DNA from: Nitrospira sp. CR1.1
GTDB taxonomy: Bacteria > Nitrospirota > Nitrospiria > Nitrospirales > Nitrospiraceae
NCBI GenBank assembly: GCA_014055465.1
Contig: WIAF01000006.1
Span: 1-64,000 of the forward strand
DNA length: 64,000 nt
Direction: 5' to 3'
Below, piece by piece: positions 1 through 9,012 of the stretch. The notes beneath the pieces are model-generated. The model ran no database searches, was not told the DNA's origin, and saw only the letters and a program-made list of their open reading frames with translations. A program made the position numbers and the translations under genes. Positions within the stretch are counted from its first letter, which is position 1; the number at the start of each line of letters is the position of its first letter.

Positions 1-160
1 GTTCAAATTCGTCACATCGATCGTACGTCCGCCACCGGCCTCCTCGACAGGCGGTTCCTGCCCGAACGGGGCGCCGCTTGCCTTCGAGGGTGCGGAAGGT
101 TTCGGCCGCTGTGCGCAGGGCGGGCGTGGCGGACGTACGATCGATGTGACGAATTTGAAC
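1..160. repeat. 35-bp perfect inverted repeat at the window edge
   Basis: Bases 1-35 are the exact reverse complement of bases 126-160, with 90 bases (36-125) between the arms. The right arm is normal coding sequence of the pectate-lyase-like gene, encoding the conserved GGRTIDVTNLN-type stretch. The left arm is therefore the copy that looks out of place. Pairing stops sharply at 36/125. A fold-back of this size lying exactly on the first base suggests a contig end or chimeric read join, though a genuine inversion cannot be excluded from this window. Confidence 0.85.
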
Positions 161-1195
161 AACAATGGGCCTGGTAGCCTCAGGCAATGTGCCGAAGTCG
201 AAACCGGCCCCCGGACTTGCGTGCTGCGCATGGCGGGGACGATCAGCCTCGGCACCTACGACATCACCGTACGCCATGATTACCTGACCATCGACGGCAG
301 TGCCGCGCCGGTGGCGCTCAAGGACGGAGGTCTTGACGTGCGTGCCAATCACACCATCATCCGGCATCTTCGCATCAGACCAGGGGCGAGGTCGTGGATC
401 GAACGCGGGATGAACGCCAACGGAATTACCTATCGGAGTACTGAAACCGGAGCCGGCACACACGACCATATCTGTGATCATTGTTCCGTGAGCTGGGGCA
501 CGGATGACCTGATCGCCGTCATCAACGGGACCTACAACGTAACAATCCAAGACAGCATAATCAGCGAGGGGCTGACGAGCGGACCTGCTTGCAACAACTG
601 CGGCAGCCGTGGCTTGCTGGTCGGCACGGGAAACAAGGAAACGCTCTCGGTAATCCGAACGCTGAACGCCCACAACTTTATTCGGTTCCCAAATGCCACC
701 GGCGGGCAGATCGATTTCGTCAATAATGTCGATTACAACGGCAACGGATCGAGTGCCCAGATTGCCCCATTCTACGGGCCAGTTAAAATCAACATGGTCG
801 GCAACTATTGGAAGGACGGCCCGTCCGGCATTCCATTTAATCTGACATACAACGTCATACGCACGATCGGAAGCATGACCTATAGTCCTCAATCCGGCAT
901 CTATGTCCTGGACAATGTGGGGCGCTCCCGCCAGACAGGAACCGCGCCGGAAACTGCTATTATTTGGGGGGACAATGGCGGGATCGCCGTGCAATCAGTG
1001 CGTTACCCCTACCCGCAAACGACGACTATAAGTGCCTTACAAGCCTATGAACAGGTGCTGGGGCGGTCTGGCGCGCAGCCACGGGACGCGGTCGACACCC
1101 GCGTTGTCGGCGATGTCCGTAATGGAACAGGCGCGATTATCTCAAGCCCGGCGCAGGTCGGCGGCTGGCCCATTCTCTCAGGGGGAACGCCATAA
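2..1195 (+). CDS. pectate lyase-like right-handed beta-helix protein, 5'-partial
   Basis: This is probably a secreted polysaccharide lyase of the pectate lyase superfamily acting on an acidic glycan. Conserved sequence begins well before the first ATG at 146: the same frame reads FEGAEGFG at about 82-105 and then a GGRGG motif, the usual N-terminal signature of these lyases, so 146 is not the true start. Later motifs are GPGSLR, NHTIIRHLRIRPG and DHCSVSWGTDD, which match the parallel beta-helix core. No signal peptide is visible because the 5' end is lost at the window edge, where an inverted repeat also disturbs the sequence. It converges on the glycan locus and could trim or release its product, but that is inference. 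The frame is open to base 2, so the first dozen codons may not be genuine. Confidence 0.75.
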   Translation, partial: FKFVTSIVRPPPASSTGGSCPNGAPLAFEGAEGFGRCAQGGRGGRTIDVTNLNNNGPGSLRQCAEVETGPRTCVLRMAGTISLGTYDITVRHDYLTIDGSAAPVALKDGGLDVRANHTIIRHLRIRPGARSWIERGMNANGITYRSTETGAGTHDHICDHCSVSWGTDDLIAVINGTYNVTIQDSIISEGLTSGPACNNCGSRGLLVGTGNKETLSVIRTLNAHNFIRFPNATGGQIDFVNNVDYNGNGSSAQIAPFYGPVKINMVGNYWKDGPSGIPFNLTYNVIRTIGSMTYSPQSGIYVLDNVGRSRQTGTAPETAIIWGDNGGIAVQSVRYPYPQTTTISALQAYEQVLGRSGAQPRDAVDTRVVGDVRNGTGAIISSPAQVGGWPILSGGTP

Positions 1196-1236
1196 CGAAG
1201 CCGATAGCAAAATGTCCGAGATCTGAGGGATCCTCA

Positions 1237-1282
1237 CTCAGGAGCCGACCCCGTAGTCGGCTCCTGAGCCTCAGCTGTTTTC
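1237..1282 (+). terminator. rho-independent terminator after the lyase gene
   Basis: A 13-bp perfect stem (1237-1249 with 1256-1268) with a 6-base loop is followed by a short T-rich run near 1278-1282. It lies 42 bases after the lyase stop codon and between two convergent genes. No T-run follows on the minus strand, so it looks built for rightward transcription. Confidence 0.7.
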
Positions 1283-1329
1283 CCTCCGGAGTCATCATGG
1301 ATGCAGTCCGTTCATGCGCAACTGAACGA

Positions 1330-2424
1330 TCAAATCAATCCGAGAGCTCCTAGTCGCTTATGCAGCTCGCTCGCTGCGGTGCGATGCCCCGTCTCATTCC
1401 AGTGCCAATCGTACTCCGATTCGAAATGAACGCGCGTCACACCGAACTGTCGCGAAAATTCATCCGTCAAGTCGATGAAGTGGACTCCGACTGCCTCACA
1501 TGCGGCCCTTAGTAGCTCATTCAGCCATACCACGGAGCTGTTTTTCAAAGTGCCCGCATAAATGTCCCGGCGTGGAGCATCCATCATGAAAACGATCGGT
1601 TTGCTACCGTTCTCATATTGCATGGTCCGGAGCACATACTCCGTGGCTTTTTGGATGCGAACCTTGCTGGCATTCGCCTGTTCGACATCAATATTGGCAT
1701 TGTAGGTTTGCTGGGTTCGTTTGCTGGAGAACAAGCCACGCAACCGGGAGGCGAGTTGTAGATTCGTAGCGGCGTAACGGACAACGCTGCTCCATTTCGC
1801 CGCGCGAAGCATCTGATTTGGCTGGTATGGTTCGATTGCAGCCTCTCGTATTTCCTGCCCGTCATCTTCGAGACACAGCATCCCTGCCTGACGTTTAATC
1901 GAACAGAGCGATTCGTCAAAATCGTTATGAACGACTGTGATCACCAGAATATCGGGATCAAAATGTTTGCGGGCATAACGAGCCATCTGAAGATACTGAC
2001 TAAGCGGTGCGCCGGAAATACCGAAGGCGTACACCTCCGCTTGCGGGGAGACAAGCTCGCTCAAGCGGCCGGCAAGTGAAGTCTCTACATCGACCTGAAG
2101 CGCTTCGATATAAGAATCGCCGATGATCGCAATGCGCGGCCTGCGTTTGGTTTCCTCGAAATCAACCGCACTATTCCATCCTCGATTGTTGATATGCCAT
2201 CTAGCGCGTTGCTGGGCCATCGTCCCCATAGTGAAGACACCCTCGCGAAGATCCGTCGTCGAAAACCTGAGGATGAGATCGGCCGGGTCGTAGTAGTAAG
2301 AGGGAAACTGTGCTGCCGGCACAACAAAGGTCGCAGTGAACTCCAAGAACAGGAAAAGAACGACGCAAGACGGTATCGTGAGGACAAGAATATTTCGAAT
2401 CATGATAGACACGATGAACTGCAT
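1330..2424 (-). CDS. membrane-anchored SGNH/GDSL-type hydrolase or O-acyltransferase
   Basis: A 364-residue protein with one N-terminal hydrophobic segment (about residues 10-36) and an SGNH-hydrolase fold outside the membrane. The block I nucleophile motif is GDSY (Ser104); the C-terminal block contains DWHWNETGH, the usual Asp/His pair. In surface-glycan clusters such proteins commonly add or remove O-acetyl groups in the periplasm. It is the last gene of the long leftward locus, separated by about 270 bases from the next gene upstream. An alternative ATG lies at 2403; neither start has a clear ribosome binding site. Substrate is unknown. Confidence 0.75.
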   Translation of the reverse strand: MQFIVSIMIRNILVLTIPSCVVLFLFLEFTATFVVPAAQFPSYYYDPADLILRFSTTDLREGVFTMGTMAQQRARWHINNRGWNSAVDFEETKRRPRIAIIGDSYIEALQVDVETSLAGRLSELVSPQAEVYAFGISGAPLSQYLQMARYARKHFDPDILVITVVHNDFDESLCSIKRQAGMLCLEDDGQEIREAAIEPYQPNQMLRAAKWSSVVRYAATNLQLASRLRGLFSSKRTQQTYNANIDVEQANASKVRIQKATEYVLRTMQYENGSKPIVFMMDAPRRDIYAGTLKNSSVVWLNELLRAACEAVGVHFIDLTDEFSRQFGVTRVHFESEYDWHWNETGHRTAASELHKRLGALGLI

Positions 2425-2695
2425 CCAAATAGGCGAAGCGCTAAGGTTATTTTATGGCGAACAGGAGCACTTCGGGCGATAGATTAGCCTTCCCGATGGC
2501 TGTCTTGAATCGCATCTGCGCTAAACAATACGCCGTTAGGGATCGGAGGCTGAGATTATTTCAGCGTGACGTCGTGGGAAATGGCTCAACTGTATGCTGC
2601 CTGAACCCGATGCCGTGCAGGATCTTCCTGGAACGGCTGGAACTTATTGAGTAGCAGCGATGAGGTTGTGTCGAGATATTCATGGGGGTCGTCTG

Positions 2696-3670
2696 CTATG
2701 ACCTCGATGCAGCATCTGAATTCTCAGCCAGCGCCCCCAACACGCCGCTGGCTTTTTTCAGCAGTCGATTGTGCGGAAGCATGTTACTGACCATTTTAGC
2801 CCCGCGTAACATCAGCGGACTCGCAAACGGTCGCAGGACCGGATGCAGGAGAAATGCCCTGTGCACCGGCCGGGCGTCGAAGCCAACTTTCTTCTTATAG
2901 TTGTGTAGTCCTTCTGCTTGATGCGCATCCTGGATGGAGCTGAGACCGTAACTGACCGTATGACAGCCACGCTTGACCAGAAAATGACTCAGAACGAAGT
3001 GTGCCAGACCGTCGTTCGGGCACAAGGTTCGAGAGCCATCGGCGGAGAAACTGCCTTCGATCTCCACCCAATCGTCAACGACGACCAGCGTCATGAAGGC
3101 CACCAGGGAATCGTCTTGCCACGCCCCGACGGCACAGTGAAAGGGATTGAGGGAGAACTGGCGAAACCTGTTCTGGAATTGCTCGAACGTCCCATCTGAA
3201 AGACCCACACGCGTGCGGGTCTCGCTGAAGGCCGTAAAGCCATGAGCCATTACCGTCGGCCAATCCACAAATTCTATCCGAAGGCTCCTGCCGGCCCGTC
3301 TGGCATCCCGCCGGCCTGCGACACCGAGATTCTCCAGACGGTAGGATCTGTCGTGGCAAACATACAACCAGGCATTTGCCGGATGGGACTTGTCCGGTTC
3401 GACGAGATAGGTTGCCACAGTAGACCGGCTGCGTCGCAGAACGTTGCGTAACTCATCCGGAGACGGTGGCCTCAGCGCGAATGTCGGGACCCGCATCATG
3501 GCGTACGATTCGTACCTGATCCAGAAAGTGCCAGGCAATCCAGGCAGCACCCGTCTTCCGCTCCTCGCCAACGCCGAAGCATACCCGTCCAGGGTAGGGG
3601 TCGTCGATGCAGCACCGATTGGGGATACCTTGTTCATGGGTATAGCACGTTTGACAAGTGAGTCGGCCAT
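2696..3670 (-). CDS. GNAT/FemAB-like N-acyltransferase
   Basis: A 324-residue protein resembling the BioF2-like/FemAB branch of the GNAT superfamily. The middle part (about residues 165-270) has the pattern of an acyltransferase core: FHCAVGAWQDDSLVAFMTL, then a run of strands, then a YGLSSIQDAHQAEGLHNYKKKVGF stretch in two blocks typical of GNAT proteins that end in 'FK.KxGF'. Such proteins acylate amino sugars or attach amino acids to a glycan. A second protein of the same superfamily is encoded at 49339-50298. An internal ATG at 3637 is an alternative start. Nothing in the sequence fixes the acceptor or donor. Confidence 0.6.
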   Translation of the reverse strand: MADSLVKRAIPMNKVSPIGAASTTPTLDGYASALARSGRRVLPGLPGTFWIRYESYAMMRVPTFALRPPSPDELRNVLRRSRSTVATYLVEPDKSHPANAWLYVCHDRSYRLENLGVAGRRDARRAGRSLRIEFVDWPTVMAHGFTAFSETRTRVGLSDGTFEQFQNRFRQFSLNPFHCAVGAWQDDSLVAFMTLVVVDDWVEIEGSFSADGSRTLCPNDGLAHFVLSHFLVKRGCHTVSYGLSSIQDAHQAEGLHNYKKKVGFDARPVHRAFLLHPVLRPFASPLMLRGAKMVSNMLPHNRLLKKASGVLGALAENSDAASRS

Positions 3671-3758
3671 TCAACAGCACCGCTCGCGCAATGCAGAAAA
3701 CCTTATACGGCTCAGCAGCCTCTCACCGGGTCCCGGGTGAGAGGGACCAGACGGAGAA

Positions 3759-4775
3759 TCACTCGCAATGTACCCTCAGTGTTCCCCGATCCTGACGACC
3801 GACCAGGGCCTCTTCGTATAACGCTTTTATCCGAAGGGCGACGCGATCGACCGCCAAATCGCGAATATTCTGGCGGCCGTTACTTCGCTCTCGTACGGTC
3901 ACGATGGTAGCGAGTCGCTCGCCGAGTTCCTGTGCCTCGCGAGAGCAGATGTAGGACCAGGTTACACCCTGCAATCTCTCCGGCGTATCGCCGCAGGCGG
4001 TGGCGACGATCGGGAGATTACACGCAAGGGCCTCTTTGACGGTGTTATTCGATCCTTCATGCCGGGATGTGAGTAGCAGCGCATCAGCCGCGCAAAAAAA
4101 GAGCGGCATGCGTTCAGCAGGCTCATGTTCCAGGACATGCATTCTCAGCGAGGGCACCGTTCCCCGCGCCTTCTGGTAGGCGGCATGCGCAAGCTCTGGG
4201 TCCTTGACCCAGGCGCCCTTGCGATCCATGAACAGGACCACCGGATCCTCATGATTCCACCCGAGCCTCGCGCGTGCCTCTCCCTGGGAAACAGGCTGAA
4301 ATACATCGAGATCGACTCCGTTCGGGATGACTGCGCACTTCTGCCGCAATAGAGCCAAGGAAAGGGCGTGTTTGAGTTCCTCGCTTTTTGCGATTGCTCG
4401 ACGACAGCCGAGGGCTCCCAGGCGGGAGAGAATACCGGACAGGATGCCCGACCAGGTTCTGCGTCCCTGTTCATCGTAGTTGCCAAGAAGGTCACTTCCA
4501 CAGAAGGAAAGAATCACGGGCTTCCCCGCACAGAGCACTCCTGCAACCGCCTGAGCCGCTCCAAAATGAATATGCACAAGATCGGCACCAAACTCGCGAG
4601 CCTTTCGCCGCAGGGCCAGACCACCTTTGATCAGTCCCGACAAGGAGCGTCTGTTGTGGAAGACATAGGTGTCGACGTCGACGCCGAGCACATTCAGAGA
4701 ATCGATCTGGCGTTTAGCCCAGACGGTCGGCAGGTTGGTGCCGGGCATGGGCGCGATGACCATTAACACACGCAT
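3759..4775 (-). CDS. glycosyltransferase family 4 (GT-B)
   Basis: A 338-residue retaining glycosyltransferase of the GT4 type. N-terminal MRVLMVIAPMPGTNLPTVW resembles the glycine-rich acceptor loop; the middle has VIPNGVDLDVFQP; the C-terminal donor site has the EX7E-like block SRHEGSNNTVKEALAC. It probably adds one sugar to the lipid-linked repeat at the cytoplasmic membrane face. The start chosen is the ATG at 4775. A TTG at 4808 overlaps the stop of the upstream deacetylase gene (TTGA) and would add 11 residues, so coupling from that codon is possible. Confidence 0.85.
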   Translation of the reverse strand: MRVLMVIAPMPGTNLPTVWAKRQIDSLNVLGVDVDTYVFHNRRSLSGLIKGGLALRRKAREFGADLVHIHFGAAQAVAGVLCAGKPVILSFCGSDLLGNYDEQGRRTWSGILSGILSRLGALGCRRAIAKSEELKHALSLALLRQKCAVIPNGVDLDVFQPVSQGEARARLGWNHEDPVVLFMDRKGAWVKDPELAHAAYQKARGTVPSLRMHVLEHEPAERMPLFFCAADALLLTSRHEGSNNTVKEALACNLPIVATACGDTPERLQGVTWSYICSREAQELGERLATIVTVRERSNGRQNIRDLAVDRVALRIKALYEEALVGRQDRGTLRVHCE

Positions 4776-4804
4776 AGGATGAGTCGGACCCTTATCGGAA
4801 TTTC

Positions 4805-5635
4805 TCAAAAAAACGGTTTCCGGCTAACAATAGTCCCTCGACTCTGCAAGCAGTGCAGCGTCAGTGCTCTCAGCTTGAGGTAGACTTCCCCGCCGAATGT
4901 CTTCGCAATTTTCCGCAACATCCAGAATGCGTGTTCCCTTGTTCGAGTCAGATACCGGCCTTGAATAAGTCGGGCCTGCCGTTCAGGGGTCATTCCGCGC
5001 CGGATCACATACCGCCCGAAGACTCTGGTGTTTCCAACCATGTGACTACGACCGGTGGGTTCGCTGGTAAAAAGGGCGCGAATGCCGGCGGCGGAAGCGG
5101 CTTCCGCGACCTCTTGAGAATAGTAGCCGCCGGGAATGGATGCCGTGGTCACCGGCTCGCCGAGGATGTCCGAGAGGCATTTCACACTGTCGGTCCACTC
5201 CCTGAGTATGGCGCCGTAAGCTTGCGAGGAGATCATCGAGGGATGAGAGCGTGAATGGCTGCCGATCACATGTCCCCTGGCTCTTAATGCCCGGAGCTGT
5301 TCCGGCTTCAGAAAGTGTGGTTGTCCGACCCAGTCGGTCGGTATAAAGAAGTGCGCCTTCCATCCGTATCGCTCCAATACATGCATGACTGTGGTGTAGG
5401 CGCTCCGTCCTCCGTCATCGAAGGTCAACATCACGGAAGGACTCTCCGGCCAGGCCTGCAGGACATCCGGGGCCAGTGAAGGTCCGCCATTCACATGCTT
5501 GCTCAAGGCGGCCATGTGGGCCTCGAACTCCACTCGCTCTATGGTGTATCGGCTGGAGGAGACGCCTGAAAATCCGCTTCCCTCAAGCGCATTGGAATCA
5601 ATGATGTCGTGGTACATCAAACAAACAGCACGCAT
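4805..5635 (-). CDS. polysaccharide deacetylase (NodB domain, CE4)
   Basis: A 276-residue carbohydrate esterase 4 protein that would remove N- or O-acetyl groups from a glycan. The metal and catalytic motifs are present: TFDDG (71-75) and HSRSH (127-131), followed by the NodB strand order to about residue 250. No signal peptide is seen with the chosen start, so a cytoplasmic action on a lipid-linked precursor is possible. The start at 5635 is preceded by an AGAGGA ribosome binding site; the open frame extends to 5761 without a good site. It overlaps or abuts the next glycosyltransferase and follows the asparagine synthase gene. Confidence 0.8.
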   Translation of the reverse strand: MRAVCLMYHDIIDSNALEGSGFSGVSSSRYTIERVEFEAHMAALSKHVNGGPSLAPDVLQAWPESPSVMLTFDDGGRSAYTTVMHVLERYGWKAHFFIPTDWVGQPHFLKPEQLRALRARGHVIGSHSRSHPSMISSQAYGAILREWTDSVKCLSDILGEPVTTASIPGGYYSQEVAEAASAAGIRALFTSEPTGRSHMVGNTRVFGRYVIRRGMTPERQARLIQGRYLTRTREHAFWMLRKIAKTFGGEVYLKLRALTLHCLQSRGTIVSRKPFF

Positions 5636-5824
5636 CGTGGTATCTATGTCCTCTGAGCCAAGAGGTTTATCGGTACGGCGGGATCGGTTGGAGTAAGCCC
5701 GAATGATCGGGAACGCACTCCGGTTGGCCTCGCCCTGGCCGTTCCTGATCAATTGCCACACAAGTCGTAGGCCCCATCCGTGACATTCCGGGTAAACAAG
5801 TCGAACACCGAGCTCCCCACCACG

Positions 5825-7753
5825 TTAGTCGAGCGCTATCGGATGGGACTTGCTGCTTAACGCAAGGTGAACGGAAAGGAGCATGACGACCCTTTGGTAC
5901 AGACCCTGCCGCGAGATGTCGGGATGGAGCAGTCCGCCACAGAAGGCCTCAATGATGGGGCGATAGGCCTCCGGACGAAACACGTCAGGCAGCCTGCTCT
6001 CCCGCCCGAGAAGTGTCTCCCTCACGCGCGCCTTGAAGGACGCATCGACCCAGGTGTCGATCGGAATGGAGAAGCCCCACTTGGGTTTCCGGGCCACCGC
6101 AGGCGGGAGGCGCCGATCGGCCACTCCGCGCAAGACCAGCTTGCATGTCCTGCCGCTCACCTTGAGGCGATGCGGAAGTGTGAGCCCGAACGCGAAGAGG
6201 TCTTCGTCCAACATCGGCACTCGAACTTCTAAACTTTCCTTCATACTAGCCGTGTCGACTTTAAAGAGGAAATCGTTGGGAAGCACCAGCCGGAGATTGG
6301 TTTCTGTGGTCGCCGCGGACAATCGCTCCAGGCGGGAGGCGCCTCGGGGAAGAGCAATCTCCAGCTTCGGTTCGAAAAATCTCCGGATGGGCAGCTGTTT
6401 TCCCTCATCGAGACAAAGACGGCGGTGCTCGTCTTCACGGATCCAGGAAAAGAGATTCTGCATCACGGAGATATCGTCGGCATTCTCGAACTCTCGCAGA
6501 CGGTGCAACAGCCTGTGCGGAACCATCCCTAATCCGGCCGCAGGCGTGAGCAGAAGGGATGCCGCATGCAACAGGGGAGCCGGCAACCGTTGCAATCGCG
6601 CGATCCTGGCGATCTGCCAAAACGTGTTATAGCCGCCGAATGCCTCATCCCCTCCGTCTCCGGACAGCGCCACGGTCACATGTTGCCGCATCAGCCGGCA
6701 CACGGCATGAGCTGCGAACATAGAGGTATCTGCAAAGGGCTGACCTGCGTGCTGCAGAAGGCCGGTGACATGATCCCAGGTGCCTCGCATCTCATCCATA
6801 TCCAAGGTGGTATGGTCGCTGCCGATATGCCGGGCGACGGCCACGGCGGCCCAGGTCTCGTCGTACTCCTGTTCTGAGAAGCGTACGTTGAATGTGTGCA
6901 GGGATCTGTTCGCCGCTTCTTGAGCGGCGGCGCTGACGAGGGACGAGTCGATACCTCCGCTGAGCAGCGCGCCGAGAGGCACGTCGCTTTCCATCTGCCG
7001 CTGAACGGCAGCCGTCAGCAAGGCATCAGTGCGATCGATGGCTTGCACCGCCGTAATTGCCGGATCGGGATTGATAGTCCACTGATGAAAGGTTCGCGTT
7101 TTCCATGATACATCGCCATGGCTCAGCCTCGCCTCTAACACTTCGCCAGGCTGGAGCGCGCGAATGCCCCTGTAGAATGTTTCCGGCGCAGGAATGTACA
7201 AGAGAGCCGCGAAATCGTACAGGGCCTGCCGGTCAGGCCGGTCATCGATCCCCGGCAAGGTAAGGAGAGCATTGATTTCGCTGGCGAACGCCAGGCGGTG
7301 AGGAGCCTGCGCGTAAAACAATGGTTTGATGCCGAAGCGATCCCGCGCGAGCAACAACGTTTGTGCTCGAACATCGAAAATCGCCAGAGAGAACATCCCG
7401 CGCAGGCGGGAGACGAATCCCGGTCCTTCCTCCTGATACAGATGCGGCAGAACCTCGGAATCCGATCGCCCTCTGAACACATGCCCTCGGGACTCAAGCT
7501 CGCGTCGAAGGTCACGATGATTGTAAATTTCACCATTGAAGACGGCCCACACCGTTTCGTCTTGATTCGCAATCGGCTGAGCGCCGGTCTGGGAGAGGTC
7601 AAGGATGCTGAGTCGTGTATGGACGAGCGTCGCGCCCGGCCAGGATCGGACCCCCTGACTGTCAGGTCCACGATGCTTCAGCGCCCGCGCCATTTGCGTG
7701 GCAGACTGCTGTCCATCGGAAACGGACCCTAACCACCCGGCAATTCCACACAT
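5825..7753 (-). CDS. asnB: asparagine synthase (glutamine-hydrolysing), AsnB-type
   Basis: A 642-residue two-domain protein. After the initiator Met comes Cys2 (MCGIAGW), the N-terminal nucleophile of the class II glutaminase, with the glutaminase motif HRGPD at about residue 28. The synthetase domain carries the SGGIDSS pyrophosphate-binding loop. It could make asparagine or, as with several cell-surface homologues, transfer ammonia to a sugar carboxylate to form an amide. Its place between two glycosyltransferases and a deacetylase favours the glycan role. A second AsnB-type gene is at 29601-31355. Confidence 0.9.
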   Translation of the reverse strand: MCGIAGWLGSVSDGQQSATQMARALKHRGPDSQGVRSWPGATLVHTRLSILDLSQTGAQPIANQDETVWAVFNGEIYNHRDLRRELESRGHVFRGRSDSEVLPHLYQEEGPGFVSRLRGMFSLAIFDVRAQTLLLARDRFGIKPLFYAQAPHRLAFASEINALLTLPGIDDRPDRQALYDFAALLYIPAPETFYRGIRALQPGEVLEARLSHGDVSWKTRTFHQWTINPDPAITAVQAIDRTDALLTAAVQRQMESDVPLGALLSGGIDSSLVSAAAQEAANRSLHTFNVRFSEQEYDETWAAVAVARHIGSDHTTLDMDEMRGTWDHVTGLLQHAGQPFADTSMFAAHAVCRLMRQHVTVALSGDGGDEAFGGYNTFWQIARIARLQRLPAPLLHAASLLLTPAAGLGMVPHRLLHRLREFENADDISVMQNLFSWIREDEHRRLCLDEGKQLPIRRFFEPKLEIALPRGASRLERLSAATTETNLRLVLPNDFLFKVDTASMKESLEVRVPMLDEDLFAFGLTLPHRLKVSGRTCKLVLRGVADRRLPPAVARKPKWGFSIPIDTWVDASFKARVRETLLGRESRLPDVFRPEAYRPIIEAFCGGLLHPDISRQGLYQRVVMLLSVHLALSSKSHPIALD

Positions 7754-7828
7754 CTTTGAACGCTCTCTATCTTGATTGCTTCAGAGTGATACGATAGGGG
7801 CCTGCACCCGACAGGGATCAGGCTGCGC

Positions 7829-8917
7829 CTAAACTTTCCAACCGGCCTCTGCGTACGTGCGAACCGTGCGATCGACCAGTTGGTTGAGCCCGAACTCTTG
7901 TTCAACTTTCACGCGTCCGGTCTGCCCCATGGTGAGGGCCAAATCAGGATGTTCGATCAACGTCGCAATGCAGTCCGCAAGATTGTGTTCGTCTCCCCTC
8001 TTGACGACGAATCCGGTCTTTCCATGTTCCACGAGAGCCGGGCAATGGCCTGCATCGGTGGCGACGACGGCGCGGGCGCAGGCCATCGCTTCCATCACGA
8101 CATTCGGGCATCCCTCTTCATCAGCCGTGTGAACCAAGAAAGTCGACTGCGCCAACAGGTTCGGAATATCCTGCCGGACGCCCAAAAATTCGATCAAGTG
8201 CTGCACTCCCAAACCCTTGGCTTGCTCTTCCAAGGCCTGACGCAAGGGCCCTTCACCGGCGTGGCGGACACGGAAAGAGAGCCCTCTTTTATGAACCTGT
8301 GCAACGGCCTCCACGAGCCGGTCCCAACGCTTTTGAGGGTAGAGCCTGCCTACGGCAAGCAACTGCGGCGTTCGAGGAAGATCTGACGTCGCCTTGAAAT
8401 GTTGAATATCCAGGCCATTAGGCACCACGCTCAACCGCGAAGGTTTGAACGGCCCAGCCGCCTCTGCGACCGCCTGCTTGGCTGCGAGACTGTTACAGAT
8501 CTGAATTGAGGGCCAGCGGGCGCTTAAACGTCCAAGGATATTGCCGGCTTGCTGGCGATCACTCAGGAAATTGTTCCGGATGGATCCGATGGAGATCATA
8601 TTGGTGCCGAGGGTGCACCACCAGGCAGGAAAATTCGTATAAAAACTGTACGAATGCACAACTTCCGGAGCGAGCGCCTTCACCAACCGGCGCAGCCCCA
8701 TCATTTTTTCGTGGACGGCAAGGTGCTCAGAAAACGTATAGAGGGGAACTCCCAAGGCCTTAATTTTTTCAGCAAAGGCAGTGCCCTGCGCGGCATTCCA
8801 CACCGCCACGGCAGGCCTGTAACGCTGACGGTCAATAGCCTTGAGAAGATAGTAGAGCTGCCGCTCATATCCGCCCAACCGTAGCTGGCCTATGAGGTAG
8901 AGGATTCGAGGTTGCAT
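7829..8917 (-). CDS. glycosyltransferase family 4 (GT-B)
   Basis: A 362-residue GT4 protein. Starting at 8917 it reads MQPRILYLIGQLRLGGYERQL, the typical acceptor-domain loop with GGxExQ. The linker has VVPNGLDIQHF and the donor site VGRLYPQKRWDRLVEA, then EEGCPNVVMEAMACARAVVATDAG, split here only for description. It would transfer a nucleotide-activated sugar with retention on the inner membrane. The frame is open to 9004, but the extra 29 residues do not resemble the family. It lies 95 bases after the carbamoyltransferase fusion. Confidence 0.85.
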   Translation of the reverse strand: MQPRILYLIGQLRLGGYERQLYYLLKAIDRQRYRPAVAVWNAAQGTAFAEKIKALGVPLYTFSEHLAVHEKMMGLRRLVKALAPEVVHSYSFYTNFPAWWCTLGTNMISIGSIRNNFLSDRQQAGNILGRLSARWPSIQICNSLAAKQAVAEAAGPFKPSRLSVVPNGLDIQHFKATSDLPRTPQLLAVGRLYPQKRWDRLVEAVAQVHKRGLSFRVRHAGEGPLRQALEEQAKGLGVQHLIEFLGVRQDIPNLLAQSTFLVHTADEEGCPNVVMEAMACARAVVATDAGHCPALVEHGKTGFVVKRGDEHNLADCIATLIEHPDLALTMGQTGRVKVEQEFGLNQLVDRTVRTYAEAGWKV

Positions 8918-9012
8918 GAGACGGTTTTGATCCCCGTGCGATTCGAAATGGCCTGAAGGGGCAATGAGAATATAGGCCCGGTGAGTATCTTCCAGGACCG
9001 GCATGCCGGTAA

